NCBI GenBank assembly: GCA_003136555.1
Contig: PLEW01000184.1
Location: 7,675 to 58,232 of the forward strand
Origin: Planctomycetota bacterium
Lineage (GTDB): Bacteria > Planctomycetota > UBA11346
DNA: 50,558 nucleotides
Direction: 5' to 3'
Position 1 is the first letter of the stretch. Each line of letters begins with the position of its first letter. The notes under the pieces are model-generated. The model saw nothing but the letters and a program-made list of their open reading frames with translations. It was not told where the DNA came from and ran no database searches. A program made the position numbers and the translations under genes. Shown here piece by piece: positions 1 through 8,424 of the stretch.

Positions 1-525
1 AGGCAGTTCGCGCCAGGATGCGCCGCCGGTCACCGATTTGAACAACCTGCCGGTGCGCGAGCCGGCATAGACGATCTCGGCATTGACCGGATCGATGGCG
101 ATGGCGCGGATCGACTTGGAGCGGGCGGACTGGATGTCGAGCTTATGCTCATCGCTGTCGGCGATGAAGCTCCAGGTCTGGGCGCGGTCGGTGCTCTTGC
201 ACAGGCCGCCATCGGTGAGCATGTAGACGAGATCCGGCGCGGCCGGGCTGACCGCCAGGCTGTAGACGGCATAATTGCGAATGCCCTGGTTGGCGAAGGT
301 CCAATGCTGCGCCTGGTCGGCTGTCCGGTAGACGCCGGCGCAATCGCTGCCCAGGTAGAGCACCTGGGGGTCGGTCGGATGCCAGGCGGCGGCGAAGTAC
401 AGGGCGCCTCCACCCCATCCTGCTGGCTGCCAGCCAGAAGTCGCTTGCGACTGCGTCGCATCCACTGCTACGGCAATAGGATACAGGGATGCAATGGCAA
501 GCAGGGCGAGTGGTATGCGCAGCAT
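1..525 (-). CDS. Secreted BNR/sortilin-type beta-propeller protein, 3' end outside window
   Basis: The frame is open from an ATG at 525 to the left edge (175 codons, no stop), so only the N-terminal part is seen. The first 19 or so residues are a signal peptide (hydrophobic run ending PIAVA). The mature part carries repeated phrases typical of BNR/VPS10-like propeller blades: YFAAAWHPTDPQVLYLGSD, then GVYRTADQAQHW, SPAAPDLVYMLTDGGLCKS and IDPVNAEIVYAGSRTGRLF. In the family these are Asp-box type blades found in secreted glycosidases and adhesins. The exact substrate cannot be told from the fragment. A plausible promoter lies 43-73 nt upstream of the start. No strong ribosome binding site is visible (AAGGTC only). 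Confidence 0.75.
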   Translation of the reverse strand, partial: MLRIPLALLAIASLYPIAVAVDATQSQATSGWQPAGWGGGALYFAAAWHPTDPQVLYLGSDCAGVYRTADQAQHWTFANQGIRNYAVYSLAVSPAAPDLVYMLTDGGLCKSTDRAQTWSFIADSDEHKLDIQSARSKSIRAIAIDPVNAEIVYAGSRTGRLFKSVTGGASWRELP

Positions 526-567
526 GTCTGACCTTGAGCGAGGGATGGCCTGGATGATAAGTACATC

Positions 568-598
568 GTTATACTTTTGATCGAGGCGGGCGTTTCAA
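568..598 (-). promoter_or_regulatory. Candidate sigma-70-type promoter for the BNR protein
   Basis: Read on the minus strand, TTGAAA (598-593) and TATAAC (573-568) each match the consensus at five of six positions. The spacer is 19 nt, which is long. The site lies in an AT-richer patch just upstream of the start at 525. Confidence 0.4.
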
Positions 599-1026
599 TC
601 GGATTCGCGGTGGAAACGCCCTAGCCAGGATGGCGATGGCCAATCAGGCATCTGGATTCCGTCCGTCGCCCCCGTGCGCACGACGGGAGGCTGCGTCCAT
701 GCGTCCTCCAGCAGGACGAGGCCACCATCACCAACGGGGTGAGCATTCCGAGCGACGAGCCGCCAGCCGCATCCATGGACGAGGTGGTGGGCGCATTGCT
801 GATGGCGGCGGCGACCAGGTGACGCGCTCGGGACGTGCGCAACCTCGATCATCACCAGCAGCTCGACGTCTCCGTTCTGCGGCGGTACGTCGAACTGGGA
901 GCGAGTCATCAGGTCTGCGGAAGCATACGGGTAGCGCGAAGAACGGATGCGGGAGCAGGACCCACCATCGGACAGGTTCGACATGCCATGCGGTCACCCG
1001 GTGAGGAGACGACGGCGCCGTGTCGT
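599..1026. other. Gene-free stretch
   Basis: Several overlapping frames are open here on both strands, including 595-984 on the minus strand, but none shows a ribosome site, a recognisable family or consistent coding character. It may hold decayed sequence. I see no repeat or hairpin worth naming. Confidence 0.4.
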
Positions 1027-1329
1027 TCAGGTCGTGGACTTTACCGCCTTGAGGGCGCTCTTTGACGTGCCGGCGTCTTTGGCCTTGGCCTTTCCCGAAG
1101 CCTTGCCGGCTGAGGTCGCATCCGCAGCAGGCGGTGTCGCAGTGAGCACATACTTCTCGGGGTGGACCTGGCTGCGCAGGGCGTGGACTTCACGTGTCAG
1201 GCTGGAGATATCCTCCTCCTGCCGGGCGACCACCTTGACGATCCGCTTGAGGATCTTCTTGGTGTCGCGTGCGCTCAGTTCATCGTCGGACTGCAGGAGC
1301 TTCCGGCTCTTGTCGAGAGATGCGGCCAT
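1027..1329 (-). CDS. Small coiled-coil protein with Lys/Ala-rich tail (hypothetical)
   Basis: 100 residues. The ATG at 1329 is chosen because AGGAG stands 7 nt upstream on the minus strand; the frame is open further upstream but without such a site. Residues about 5-55 are charged and helical (LDKSRKLL, TKKILKRIVKVVARQEED, LTREVHALRSQ) and could form a short coiled coil. Residues about 65-100 are low-complexity Ala/Lys/Ser/Thr, resembling the basic tails of bacterial DNA-associated proteins. No family is recognised. It is transcribed away from sthA and has no operon partner that can be seen. Confidence 0.6.
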   Translation of the reverse strand: MAASLDKSRKLLQSDDELSARDTKKILKRIVKVVARQEEDISSLTREVHALRSQVHPEKYVLTATPPAADATSAGKASGKAKAKDAGTSKSALKAVKSTT

Positions 1330-1565
1330 GGCGGGGCTCCTGGTGGGCTCTACCGTAGCCCGAACCGTGGCATCGCCAAGCGCTTCCGCACGCGCAGCCA
1401 TTGGATGACCGGCCCTCATCGATTCTTTGCACGATATTCACATTCCCAGGCGAAGGTCAGCCTCACACCCGCGTGACCGACGCTCACATGGTTCGTCGTG
1501 CAGCAGGTGATGGTGTCAGGAACCAGGAATCGGGCATCAGCGCATCCACTCACCAGGAATAGGCC

Positions 1566-3056
1566 ATGACGGGTGACTCGGTCCTCTCCTTCGACCTGAT
1601 CTGCATCGGCAGCGGTCCCGCCGGCCAACGTGCCGCCATCCAAGCGGCCAAGCTCGGCAAGCGCGTGGCGGTGATCGAACGGCAGCGCTGCATCGGCGGC
1701 GTGTGCGTCGAGACCGGCACCATCCCCTCGAAGACCTTCCGCGAAGCGGTGCAACGCTCCTTCAGCCGCCCTGGGCTCGCCGGAGATACGCGCACCCGGG
1801 TGCGACCGACCATGGAGCAGCTGCTGACCCATGTGCAGTACGTCATCGACCGCGAGATCCATGTGGTCGAGGACAACCTCCGGCGCAATGACATCGAGGT
1901 CTTCCGCGGCGCGGCGCGACTGATCACCGCGACCAGCGTCGAGGTCGAGGGGGTGGGCGGACGGGTGGTCCTGCACGGCGACCACCTGCTGATTGCGGTC
2001 GGCACACGGCCCAGCGAACCGCCCGGCGTACCATGCGATGGCGTCACGGTGATGACCTCCGACGGGCTGCTCGGCCTGCGCAGCCTGCCCCGCAGTCTGG
2101 CGGTGATCGGCGCCGGAGTCATCGGCATCGAATATGCCAGCATGTTCGCGGCGCTCGGTGTCGAGGTCACCATCATCGATCGCCGGCCCCGGCCATTGGA
2201 ATTCCTCGATCATGAGATCGTCGATGAGCTGATCCACCAGATGCGCAAGAAGAACGTCATCTTCCGCGGCAACGAGGTGGTGGAGCGCATCGAGATCATC
2301 GATGGCCGTCATCGGCAGGGCCTCATCCTGCTGGAATCCGGCAAGCATCTGGCCGCCGATGTGGTGCTGTTTTCCGCCGGTCGCGTCGGCGCCACCGAGG
2401 GCCTCGGGCTCGAGGCGGTCGGCATCACGGCCGACGAGCGGGGGCGCATCGCCGTGGATGCCAGCTACCGGACCAGCGTGCCCACCATCGCCGCGGCCGG
2501 CGATGTCATCGGCTTCCCCGCCCTGGCCGCAACCTCGGGCGAGCAAGGCCGCCTGGCCGCGTGCCACCTGTTCGGCGCACCGGCCGTCCCCATGGGCAGG
2601 AATTTCCCCATCGGCATCTATGCCATCCCGGAGATCTCCATGGTGGGCGCCACCGAGGAGGAGCTCACCAAGGCCAAGATCCCCTATGAGAGCGGCATCG
2701 CCCGCTACAACGAGATCTCGCGTGGCCACATCCTGGGTGACGATGCCGGCATGTTCAAGATGCTCTTCGATCGCCGCGATCGCCGGCTGCTCGGGGTGCA
2801 CTGCATCGGTTCGGGCGCCACCGAGCTGGTCCATATCGGGCAGGCGGTGATCGGCCTGGGTGGCGGGCTCGACTATTTCCTGACCACCGTCTTCAACTAT
2901 CCGACCCTAGCCGAATGCTACAAGGTCGCTGCCCATAACGCGGCCAACAAGCTCCAGCTGATCTCCGCGCTCGAGCGCTCGGCGCTTGAGCGGAGTACCG
3001 CAGCAGCCACCGCCACCGCCGCCGCCATAGCAGGCGTGGCGGCATCTGCCTCCTGA
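1566..3056 (+). CDS. sthA: Soluble (Si-specific) NAD(P)+ transhydrogenase
   Basis: 496 residues, a flavoprotein of the pyridine nucleotide-disulfide oxidoreductase superfamily that passes hydride between NADPH and NAD+ in the cytoplasm. The FAD-binding motif is GSGPAG at residues 15-20, and a second Rossmann motif GAGVIGIEYASMF lies near 180. Where lipoamide dehydrogenases have the redox pair CxxxxC, this protein has CVETGT (47-52): the second Cys is Thr. Lack of a redox disulfide, together with the following IPSKTFREAV, is typical of SthA and separates it from dihydrolipoamide dehydrogenase. The C-terminal dimerisation domain is present (HCIGSGATELVHIGQ) and is followed by an Ala/Thr-rich tail of about 25 residues not expected in the family. 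The start has AGGA about 8 nt upstream. It appears to be a single-gene unit. Confidence 0.9.
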   Translation: MTGDSVLSFDLICIGSGPAGQRAAIQAAKLGKRVAVIERQRCIGGVCVETGTIPSKTFREAVQRSFSRPGLAGDTRTRVRPTMEQLLTHVQYVIDREIHVVEDNLRRNDIEVFRGAARLITATSVEVEGVGGRVVLHGDHLLIAVGTRPSEPPGVPCDGVTVMTSDGLLGLRSLPRSLAVIGAGVIGIEYASMFAALGVEVTIIDRRPRPLEFLDHEIVDELIHQMRKKNVIFRGNEVVERIEIIDGRHRQGLILLESGKHLAADVVLFSAGRVGATEGLGLEAVGITADERGRIAVDASYRTSVPTIAAAGDVIGFPALAATSGEQGRLAACHLFGAPAVPMGRNFPIGIYAIPEISMVGATEEELTKAKIPYESGIARYNEISRGHILGDDAGMFKMLFDRRDRRLLGVHCIGSGATELVHIGQAVIGLGGGLDYFLTTVFNYPTLAECYKVAAHNAANKLQLISALERSALERSTAAATATAAAIAGVAASAS

Positions 3057-3334
3057 TAGGGTGGCTGTCCGCACTCGGGTTAATTCATGAAGCTGCCATG
3101 AAGGGCGGTATCGACGATGAGCAGCCTTGGTGAATCAACGATCGGCTCTGCCGCCACCATCCTATGCCACAGGCCACCTTGCCTCGGCTCCGCCGCATTC
3201 CGCTGGCCAGCAGGCCCTGTCCTGTGCCCTGCGCACCTGATTGCGCGACGGACCACGCCATTGACCATGCCGCATTGCGACGCTTCTGGGACGGCGCGCC
3301 GCCAGGGCAGGCGATGCGGCCGGAGCCTGCGGTC

Positions 3335-3823
3335 ATGACCCGTCGCGTCGAGCGCATCCGCATCATCGCCCTGGATGTCGAGAATGCCGTCCGCAGCCAG
3401 ATGGCGGAGGCCTTCCTGCGCGATGTCGGCGGCCAGCGCGTCGAGGCGTGCAGCGGCGGCATCCGCCCGCAGCCGCTGCATCCGCTGACCGTGCGGGTGA
3501 TGGGCGAAGTCGGCCTGGATCTCGCAGGCCAGGCGAGCAAGAGCGCGCAGCGCTTCTTCGGCCAAGCCGCCTTCCAGTTCGCCGTCCTGCTGACCCATGC
3601 GGATGAGGCGGGCAGCCCGCGCCTCTTCCCGGGTGCCTTGGCGATCGAACGCTGGCCGACCGATGATCCCCTGCAGGGCGAGATGGACGATGAAGGGCGT
3701 CTGGAGCGCTTCCGCGCGAGCCGGGACCAGATCCGGGCGCATGTGCATGACTGGTGGGTGCGCATGGCCGAGGCGGCACCGGACAGCCAGGGATCACAGC
3801 TGCTCAGCAGCATCGGGCACTGA
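3335..3823 (+). CDS. ArsC/low-molecular-weight phosphatase homologue lacking catalytic cysteines
   Basis: 162 residues from the ATG at 3335 (CGGAG 9 nt upstream); in-frame ATGs at 3314 and 3164 would add 7 or 57 residues. The fold signature of thioredoxin-linked arsenate reductases and LMW protein tyrosine phosphatases is clear: RSQMAEAFLRDVGG (20-33), GGIRPQPLHPLTVRVMGEVG (41-60), a WPTDDP loop that keeps the general-acid Asp (107-112), and the C-terminal helix RFRASRDQIRAHVHDW. The P-loop, normally C-x5-R, reads LDVENAVR: Asp14 replaces the nucleophilic Cys while Arg20 is kept. The positions of the other ArsC cysteines read THADEAGSP (87-95), so those are lost as well. It cannot work as an arsenate reductase or Cys phosphatase by the known mechanism and is probably a pseudoenzyme or binding protein. 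It lies 278 nt downstream of sthA on the same strand. Confidence 0.7.
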   Translation: MTRRVERIRIIALDVENAVRSQMAEAFLRDVGGQRVEACSGGIRPQPLHPLTVRVMGEVGLDLAGQASKSAQRFFGQAAFQFAVLLTHADEAGSPRLFPGALAIERWPTDDPLQGEMDDEGRLERFRASRDQIRAHVHDWWVRMAEAAPDSQGSQLLSSIGH

Positions 3824-4127
3824 CCCTTCCAATCGCCTCCGTGCTTGGAGAGCGAGCGGTCGAAATGCTGGGCCACTTCGGGATATCGTGCAAGGCAGCG
3901 GTTAGACGGCGATGCAGCAGAGGCAGTGATATGTCGACCGGAATTCCAGAGCACGCAGCCTGAGCCCATTCGATGACGGCTTCCGCGACGACTCCGGACT
4001 CCATCGGAGCAAGCGGCAACCATGCGTGGAACCGCTTGCGGTTGGACGGCGACCCGCAGGGCGATTGCGCTGGGAACGGCAGGAACGGGGCTGCTCTGAT
4101 GCAGGCGCGAAGAGCCCCATGCCAAAC
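3824..4127. other. Gene-free stretch between convergent genes
   Basis: Open frames here are short or antisense to neighbours, with no ribosome site or family match. The following 26 nt contain a terminator-like hairpin described separately. Confidence 0.4.
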
Positions 4128-4153
4128 CCCGCGAGCGGCCCCCGCCTCGCGGG
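4128..4153 (-). terminator. Hairpin downstream of the DUF1592-DUF1552 operon
   Basis: A perfect 8-bp inverted repeat, CCCGCGAG (4128-4135) and CTCGCGGG (4146-4153), has a 10-nt loop. On the minus strand it is followed by a short T-containing stretch (GTTTGG). It lies about 45 nt past the DUF1552 stop in a convergent intergenic region, so it could end transcription from either side. The T tract is weak. Confidence 0.45.
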
Positions 4154-4198
4154 CTGAAGACCAGCCGCGCCAGTGCCTGCTCAGGCGATGCCCTGGAT

Positions 4199-5614
4199 TC
4201 AGGCGAGGTCGTTCGACGGCTTGGTGCCGCTGCCGATGGTGCGGTCGGGAGCGCAGCCGGCGCGCGCCAGGATGGCCATCAGCAGGTCGCCCTGGTTGCC
4301 GGTGGCACGCGCGAAGCGCCCGGTGCGGATGGTGCCGCCGCCGCGCCCGGCGAGGATGGTCGGCAGGTTGTTGTTGCTGTGCTGAAATCCATAGCCCATC
4401 CCCGAGCCCCAGAGCACCATGCTGTTGTCCAGCAGCGTGCCATTGCCGTCGAGCAGCGTCTTCATGCGCCCGATGATGTAGGCGAACTGCTCGATATGGA
4501 ACTTCTCGATCCTGAGCAGCTTGTCGATCTTCTCTTTCTTATTGTCGTGGTGGCTGCATTCGTGGTGGGCCTCGGTGAAGCCCAATTCGGGGTAGCTGAT
4601 CCCGAACGGGTGCTCGAACACCAGGGTCACGATGCGCGTCAGGTCGGTCTGGAAGGCGAGGATCATCAGATCGCCCATGACCTTCACATGCTCGCTCCAC
4701 TTGGTATCGTTGAGCGTCACATCGATCGGGTCGGAGTACTTCAGGCCGCTCTTGGGATTGCCCTTGGCCTGCTTGGCGCGCGCCGCATCAGCCTGCTGCT
4801 TCTCGATCGCGGCGACGCGCTTCTCCAGCGAGCGCACCCCGTCGAGGTACTCGTCGACGATGCGCTGGTCCGGGTCGCTGATGTGCTTGCGCAGCTCGGC
4901 GGTGCTCTCCATCACCACGTCGAGCATCGACTGGTCGAGCGACGGGCCGTTCTCCTCCTCGGCACCGCCGCCGATCGCTGCCGCGCCGCCGCTGGAGGAA
5001 TGGCGCTTGGGCATCGACCTCCTGGAGGAGAACAGCCGTTTGAGCACCGAGCGCGGGCTGTTCTCGCACGGGATCGGCTGGGTCGGCGTGCGGTACGAGA
5101 TGGTGTCGTAGTATGCGCCGGCGAAGCCGTCCTCGCCGGTGTGGCTGAAGTTCGAGTCCTGGATGCCGAGTTCGAGCGACGGGATGGCGGTATAGGCGCC
5201 GATCTGCAGGGCCGCGATCTGGTCGGCCGAGACGCCGGTCTCGACCATGCCACCGCCCTTGGGTGCGGTGCAGGTGAGCCAGGCCGAGGTCTCGACCAGG
5301 TGGGTGGAGCCTTTGGTGGCGTTGACGCCTGGATTCTGGACGCCTTCGAGGATCAGGCAGTCGCCAAGCATCGCCCGCAGCGGTTCGAGGGTGGGCGGGA
5401 TCACGCCTGCGGGTCCGAAGGTCTTGGCGTCCTTGGGCCAGAAGGCATCCGGATAGACGCCGAAGGGCGACGACAGGAAGGCCATGCGCACCGGGTTCTT
5501 CAACGCCCCTTTGGGGGTGTCGGCCCAGCCCATGGTCTCCAGCAGGGGGAGGGCCATGGCCACCCCCAGGCCCTTGAGGCAGGTGCGGCGTGAGAGCGCG
5601 GTGAAGCGTGGCAT
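4199..5614 (-). CDS. Tat-exported DUF1552 protein
   Basis: 471 residues. The start at 5614 is preferred over upstream in-frame ATGs because AAGGA lies 7 nt upstream and the protein then begins with a twin-arginine signal (SRRTCLKGLGVAMALPLLE, residues 8-26). The body matches the DUF1552 family known from planctomycetes, verrucomicrobia and myxobacteria: VRMAFLSSPFGVYPDAFWP near the mature N terminus, VFEHPFGISYPELGFTEAHH in the middle, and NSMVLWGSGMGYGFQHSNNN with LPTILAGRGGG near the C terminus. There is a low-complexity insert (SSSGGAAAIGGGAEEE) about one third of the way along. The biochemical role of the family is not established. It sits 34 nt downstream of the DUF1592 gene, its usual partner. 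Confidence 0.88.
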   Translation of the reverse strand: MPRFTALSRRTCLKGLGVAMALPLLETMGWADTPKGALKNPVRMAFLSSPFGVYPDAFWPKDAKTFGPAGVIPPTLEPLRAMLGDCLILEGVQNPGVNATKGSTHLVETSAWLTCTAPKGGGMVETGVSADQIAALQIGAYTAIPSLELGIQDSNFSHTGEDGFAGAYYDTISYRTPTQPIPCENSPRSVLKRLFSSRRSMPKRHSSSGGAAAIGGGAEEENGPSLDQSMLDVVMESTAELRKHISDPDQRIVDEYLDGVRSLEKRVAAIEKQQADAARAKQAKGNPKSGLKYSDPIDVTLNDTKWSEHVKVMGDLMILAFQTDLTRIVTLVFEHPFGISYPELGFTEAHHECSHHDNKKEKIDKLLRIEKFHIEQFAYIIGRMKTLLDGNGTLLDNSMVLWGSGMGYGFQHSNNNLPTILAGRGGGTIRTGRFARATGNQGDLLMAILARAGCAPDRTIGSGTKPSNDLA

Positions 5615-5648
5615 GGCGTGGTCCTTGTCGCGGGGGGTCGGCGGGGAG

Positions 5649-8093
5649 CTATTGCGGCGTGGCGTGCAGGATCTGGCGATTGAGGAAGGGATAGCTGGTG
5701 GCGATGCGGATGATGAGGGCGTCGAGCTTGTACTCGTCCTTGGCCATCTGTGCCACGAGGTCGTCGACCACCACCTCGTCATAGCCCGAGATCTTGCGTC
5801 CGAGGGCGAAGGCCAGCAGCTTGCCGGTGAAAGTGCGCAGGAACTCGTCCTTGCGCACCATCAGTATGCGCTTGAGCTCGGCCGGCGAGGTGAAGCGCTG
5901 CTTGCCGGGCAGTTCGCCGATGGAATCGACCGTGCCGCCGGTGTCATCCATGTTGCGCCAGCGGCCGATGGCGTCGAAATTCTCGAGCCCGAAGCCGATC
6001 GGATCCATCACCCGGTGGCAGCTGACGCAGGCGGGATCGTCGCGATGGCGCTCGGTGCGCTGGCGCAGGGTGAGCTTGGCATTCTCCGGCACGTCCTGCT
6101 TGTCGAGGGCCGGGACATTGGGCGGCGGCGGTGGCGGCGAGGCGCCGAGCAGCTGCTCGAGCACCCACTTGCCACGCTTGACCGGGCTGGTGCGGTTGGG
6201 CGTCGAGGTGGCCATCAGCACGCCGGGCATGGTCACGGCGCCGCCGCGGTTGTTGTCGTCGAGATGCACCTTCTGCATCTTCGGGCCCTTGACCATGTCG
6301 TTGCCGTAGAGCTTGGCGGTCAGGCCGTTCATCCAGGCGTAGTCGCTGTCGATGAAGTCGAGCACGCTGCCGCTGTCGTGCATCAGGCTCTCGAAGAACA
6401 CCGTCCCCTCATCGCTCATCGCCTGGCGCAGCTCCTTGCCGACCCCCGGGAACTTCTTCTCGTCAAGGGTGAGCTCGGCGAGGCGGTCGAGCCCGAGCCA
6501 GGGTAAGGCGAAGTTCTCGGCCAGGGCGTGCGAGCGGGGGTCCTTCATCAGGCGCTTGACCTGGGCGGTGAGCACCGCCGGATCGTGCAGCGTGCCGCCC
6601 TGGGCGAGCTTGAGCAGCTCGTCGTCGGGCATGGTCGCCCACAGGAAGTAGGAGAGCCGCGAGGCGAGTTCGAAATCGCCGACCGGGACCACTGCGGTGT
6701 TGACGGTGGCGTTGGCGCGGTCATCGGGGGTGCGGTAGAGGAACTGGGGCGAGACCAGCACCGCCTTGAGCATGAGCTTGATCGATTCGTTGAACACCTC
6801 GTCCTGGTCGTTGCCGAAGCCGAAGATCTTGACCAGCGCCTGGATCTCCACGGTGGTCGGCGGACGGCGGTAGGCGCGGTAGGCGAAGGCCTCGGCGATC
6901 TTCTGCGCCGCATCGCGCTTGCTGAGGTCCTTGCCGGGCGAGACCACGAACACCCGGCGTTGCGCATCGCCGGCCATGTGCGCCGGGGGTCCGGTGATCT
7001 CCAGGCTCTCGATCAGCAAGGTGCGCGACTGGGATGGCGGCGGATCGCTCTTGGCGGGTGCCGCAGGGGTCTTCCTGGCGGCGGCGCCGGCCGGCGGCGG
7101 CGCGCCAGCGGGAGCCGGTGCCGCAGCGGAGGCGACCGAGCCCACCGGGTTGATGAACACCAGCGACAGCCGGGTCTTGCCCGCCACCAGCTTGGTGGTG
7201 AAGGAGTAGGTGGCCGGATGCTTGGTGGTTGCGGTGATGTACTGCTCCTGGACGAACTGGCCATCGAAGCGCACGCCGACGCGCACCGGGTCCCTATCGA
7301 AGGTCTCGGCACCGGCCTTGAAGCGGATGGTGTAGGTGCCTTCGGCGGGCAGGCTCAGCACGGTGGTGAACTCGGCGGGCGAGGTGAACACACGCGTCTT
7401 GCCATCCGGCTTGCCCTCCTCGGGGACGCCGGCGATGATCGCCCCGAGCTGTCCGGCCGGGGTCAGGAGGTGGTACTGGTCGGGAGTGATGATGCGGTCG
7501 AGGATGTCGTCGGCGGCGAGCAGGTACTTCTCCATCAGCAGTGGCGAGATGGAATTGTCGAAGCCCTCGCCGGGCGCATCGGCCGGCAGATCGGAACCGG
7601 CCTTGAGGTCGACGCCGAAGAGGTCGCGGATGGTGTTGTCGTATTCGACGCGCGCGAGCCGGCGGATGACCAGCGGGCCTGGATCGGGGGCCTGCAGGCG
7701 CTTGAGGCCCTGCATCCACGCCATCAGCGCCTGGCGCTCCTCGCTGCTGGGCTGCTCCTTGGCCTTGGCGGGCGGCATTTCCTGATCGGTGAGCTTGGCG
7801 AGCGTGCTCCTCCATAGGACGGTCTGTCCGATTGCCTGCTCGCCGTTGCGTACGGTGGAGAAGTCGACATCGCCCTTGTGCTTCTCGGCCCCATGGCAGG
7901 CGCTGCAGTAGGTGGCCAGCAACGGCTTGACCTTGGCTTCGAAGGCCGCGGCCATGGTGGCGGATGGGTTGGCCGGGGCGTTCACCGCGGCCGGCGCCTT
8001 ACTGTCCGCAGCCACTGCCGACAGGGCGATCCCCGACACGCTCCAGGCGGTCACCAGCGAGGTCAGCATCAGGGCGGTGGGCAGGGTGCGCAT
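5649..8093 (-). CDS. DUF1592/DUF1587/DUF1588 family cytochrome c-type exported protein
   Basis: 814 residues from the ATG at 8093, which gives a proper signal peptide (LMLTSLVTAW to AVAA, about 1-29). A haem-binding CSACH lies at residues 63-67 in an N-terminal planctomycete-type cytochrome c domain (YCSACHGAEKHKGDVDF). It is followed by the DUF1587 region (RRLARVEYDNTIRDLFGVDL), a carbohydrate-binding-like segment with an Ala/Pro-rich linker, DUF1595/DUF1592 (YRAYRRPPTTVEIQ; FELASRLSYFLWATMPDDEL) and DUF1588/DUF1585 with a second CxxCH (ACVSCHRVMDPIGFGLENFD). Multidomain proteins of this order occur next to DUF1552 proteins and are thought to act in periplasmic redox or polymer metabolism; the reaction is unproven. 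It is the first gene of a two-gene operon. Confidence 0.9.
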   Translation of the reverse strand: MRTLPTALMLTSLVTAWSVSGIALSAVAADSKAPAAVNAPANPSATMAAAFEAKVKPLLATYCSACHGAEKHKGDVDFSTVRNGEQAIGQTVLWRSTLAKLTDQEMPPAKAKEQPSSEERQALMAWMQGLKRLQAPDPGPLVIRRLARVEYDNTIRDLFGVDLKAGSDLPADAPGEGFDNSISPLLMEKYLLAADDILDRIITPDQYHLLTPAGQLGAIIAGVPEEGKPDGKTRVFTSPAEFTTVLSLPAEGTYTIRFKAGAETFDRDPVRVGVRFDGQFVQEQYITATTKHPATYSFTTKLVAGKTRLSLVFINPVGSVASAAAPAPAGAPPPAGAAARKTPAAPAKSDPPPSQSRTLLIESLEITGPPAHMAGDAQRRVFVVSPGKDLSKRDAAQKIAEAFAYRAYRRPPTTVEIQALVKIFGFGNDQDEVFNESIKLMLKAVLVSPQFLYRTPDDRANATVNTAVVPVGDFELASRLSYFLWATMPDDELLKLAQGGTLHDPAVLTAQVKRLMKDPRSHALAENFALPWLGLDRLAELTLDEKKFPGVGKELRQAMSDEGTVFFESLMHDSGSVLDFIDSDYAWMNGLTAKLYGNDMVKGPKMQKVHLDDNNRGGAVTMPGVLMATSTPNRTSPVKRGKWVLEQLLGASPPPPPPNVPALDKQDVPENAKLTLRQRTERHRDDPACVSCHRVMDPIGFGLENFDAIGRWRNMDDTGGTVDSIGELPGKQRFTSPAELKRILMVRKDEFLRTFTGKLLAFALGRKISGYDEVVVDDLVAQMAKDEYKLDALIIRIATSYPFLNRQILHATPQ

Positions 8094-8424
8094 GGCCGGA
8101 GACGGGTGCCTTTCAACGGCAGGACGGGCAGCTGGATGAACAACAGCGATGTCTGGGTGGGATGGCACGGCTCGCCCTACCATGTCGTCCATTCACAGGC
8201 AGTTGCCGCTCAGGGAGCATAGCACAGACCGGGTATGGGAGCGAGACGTCCCTGTGCCTGGTCTGATCTGCGGCTGACGCACGGCACGCCTGGTTACGGT
8301 TGATGCATAGCAATGCATCAGCTGGTCCGCCGGTCCAGTTGTCCGTCAGCGAATCCATTGGTCCAGATGAGGCGCGGTCGGCGCCGCAGCGGCGTGCCCG
8401 ATGCGGCTGGAAGCTGCCGACGGC
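8094..8424. other. Upstream region of the DUF1592 operon, no gene
   Basis: No supported gene. The stretch carries the inverted repeat at 8301-8320 and the 3' flank of the Rieske gene. No clear promoter hexamers were recognised. Confidence 0.4.
8301..8320. repeat. Inverted repeat TGATGCAT-4-ATGCATCA
   Basis: A perfect 8-bp dyad with the 4-nt spacer AGCA lies about 210 nt upstream of the DUF1592 start and 105 nt past the Rieske stop. It is AT-richer than its surroundings. It could be an operator or the stem of a weak terminator for the efflux/Rieske operon; nothing decides between these. Confidence 0.35.

Noticed and set aside
595-984. 129-codon minus-strand frame between the first two genes
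   Set aside because: Part of it reads plausibly, but it has no ribosome site, no family and competing frames of equal quality. Left as gene-free.
3085-4125. 346-codon minus-strand frame opposite the ArsC-like gene
   Set aside because: The plus-strand frame has clear family motifs, while this one is Arg/Ser/Pro-rich with no recognisable domain.
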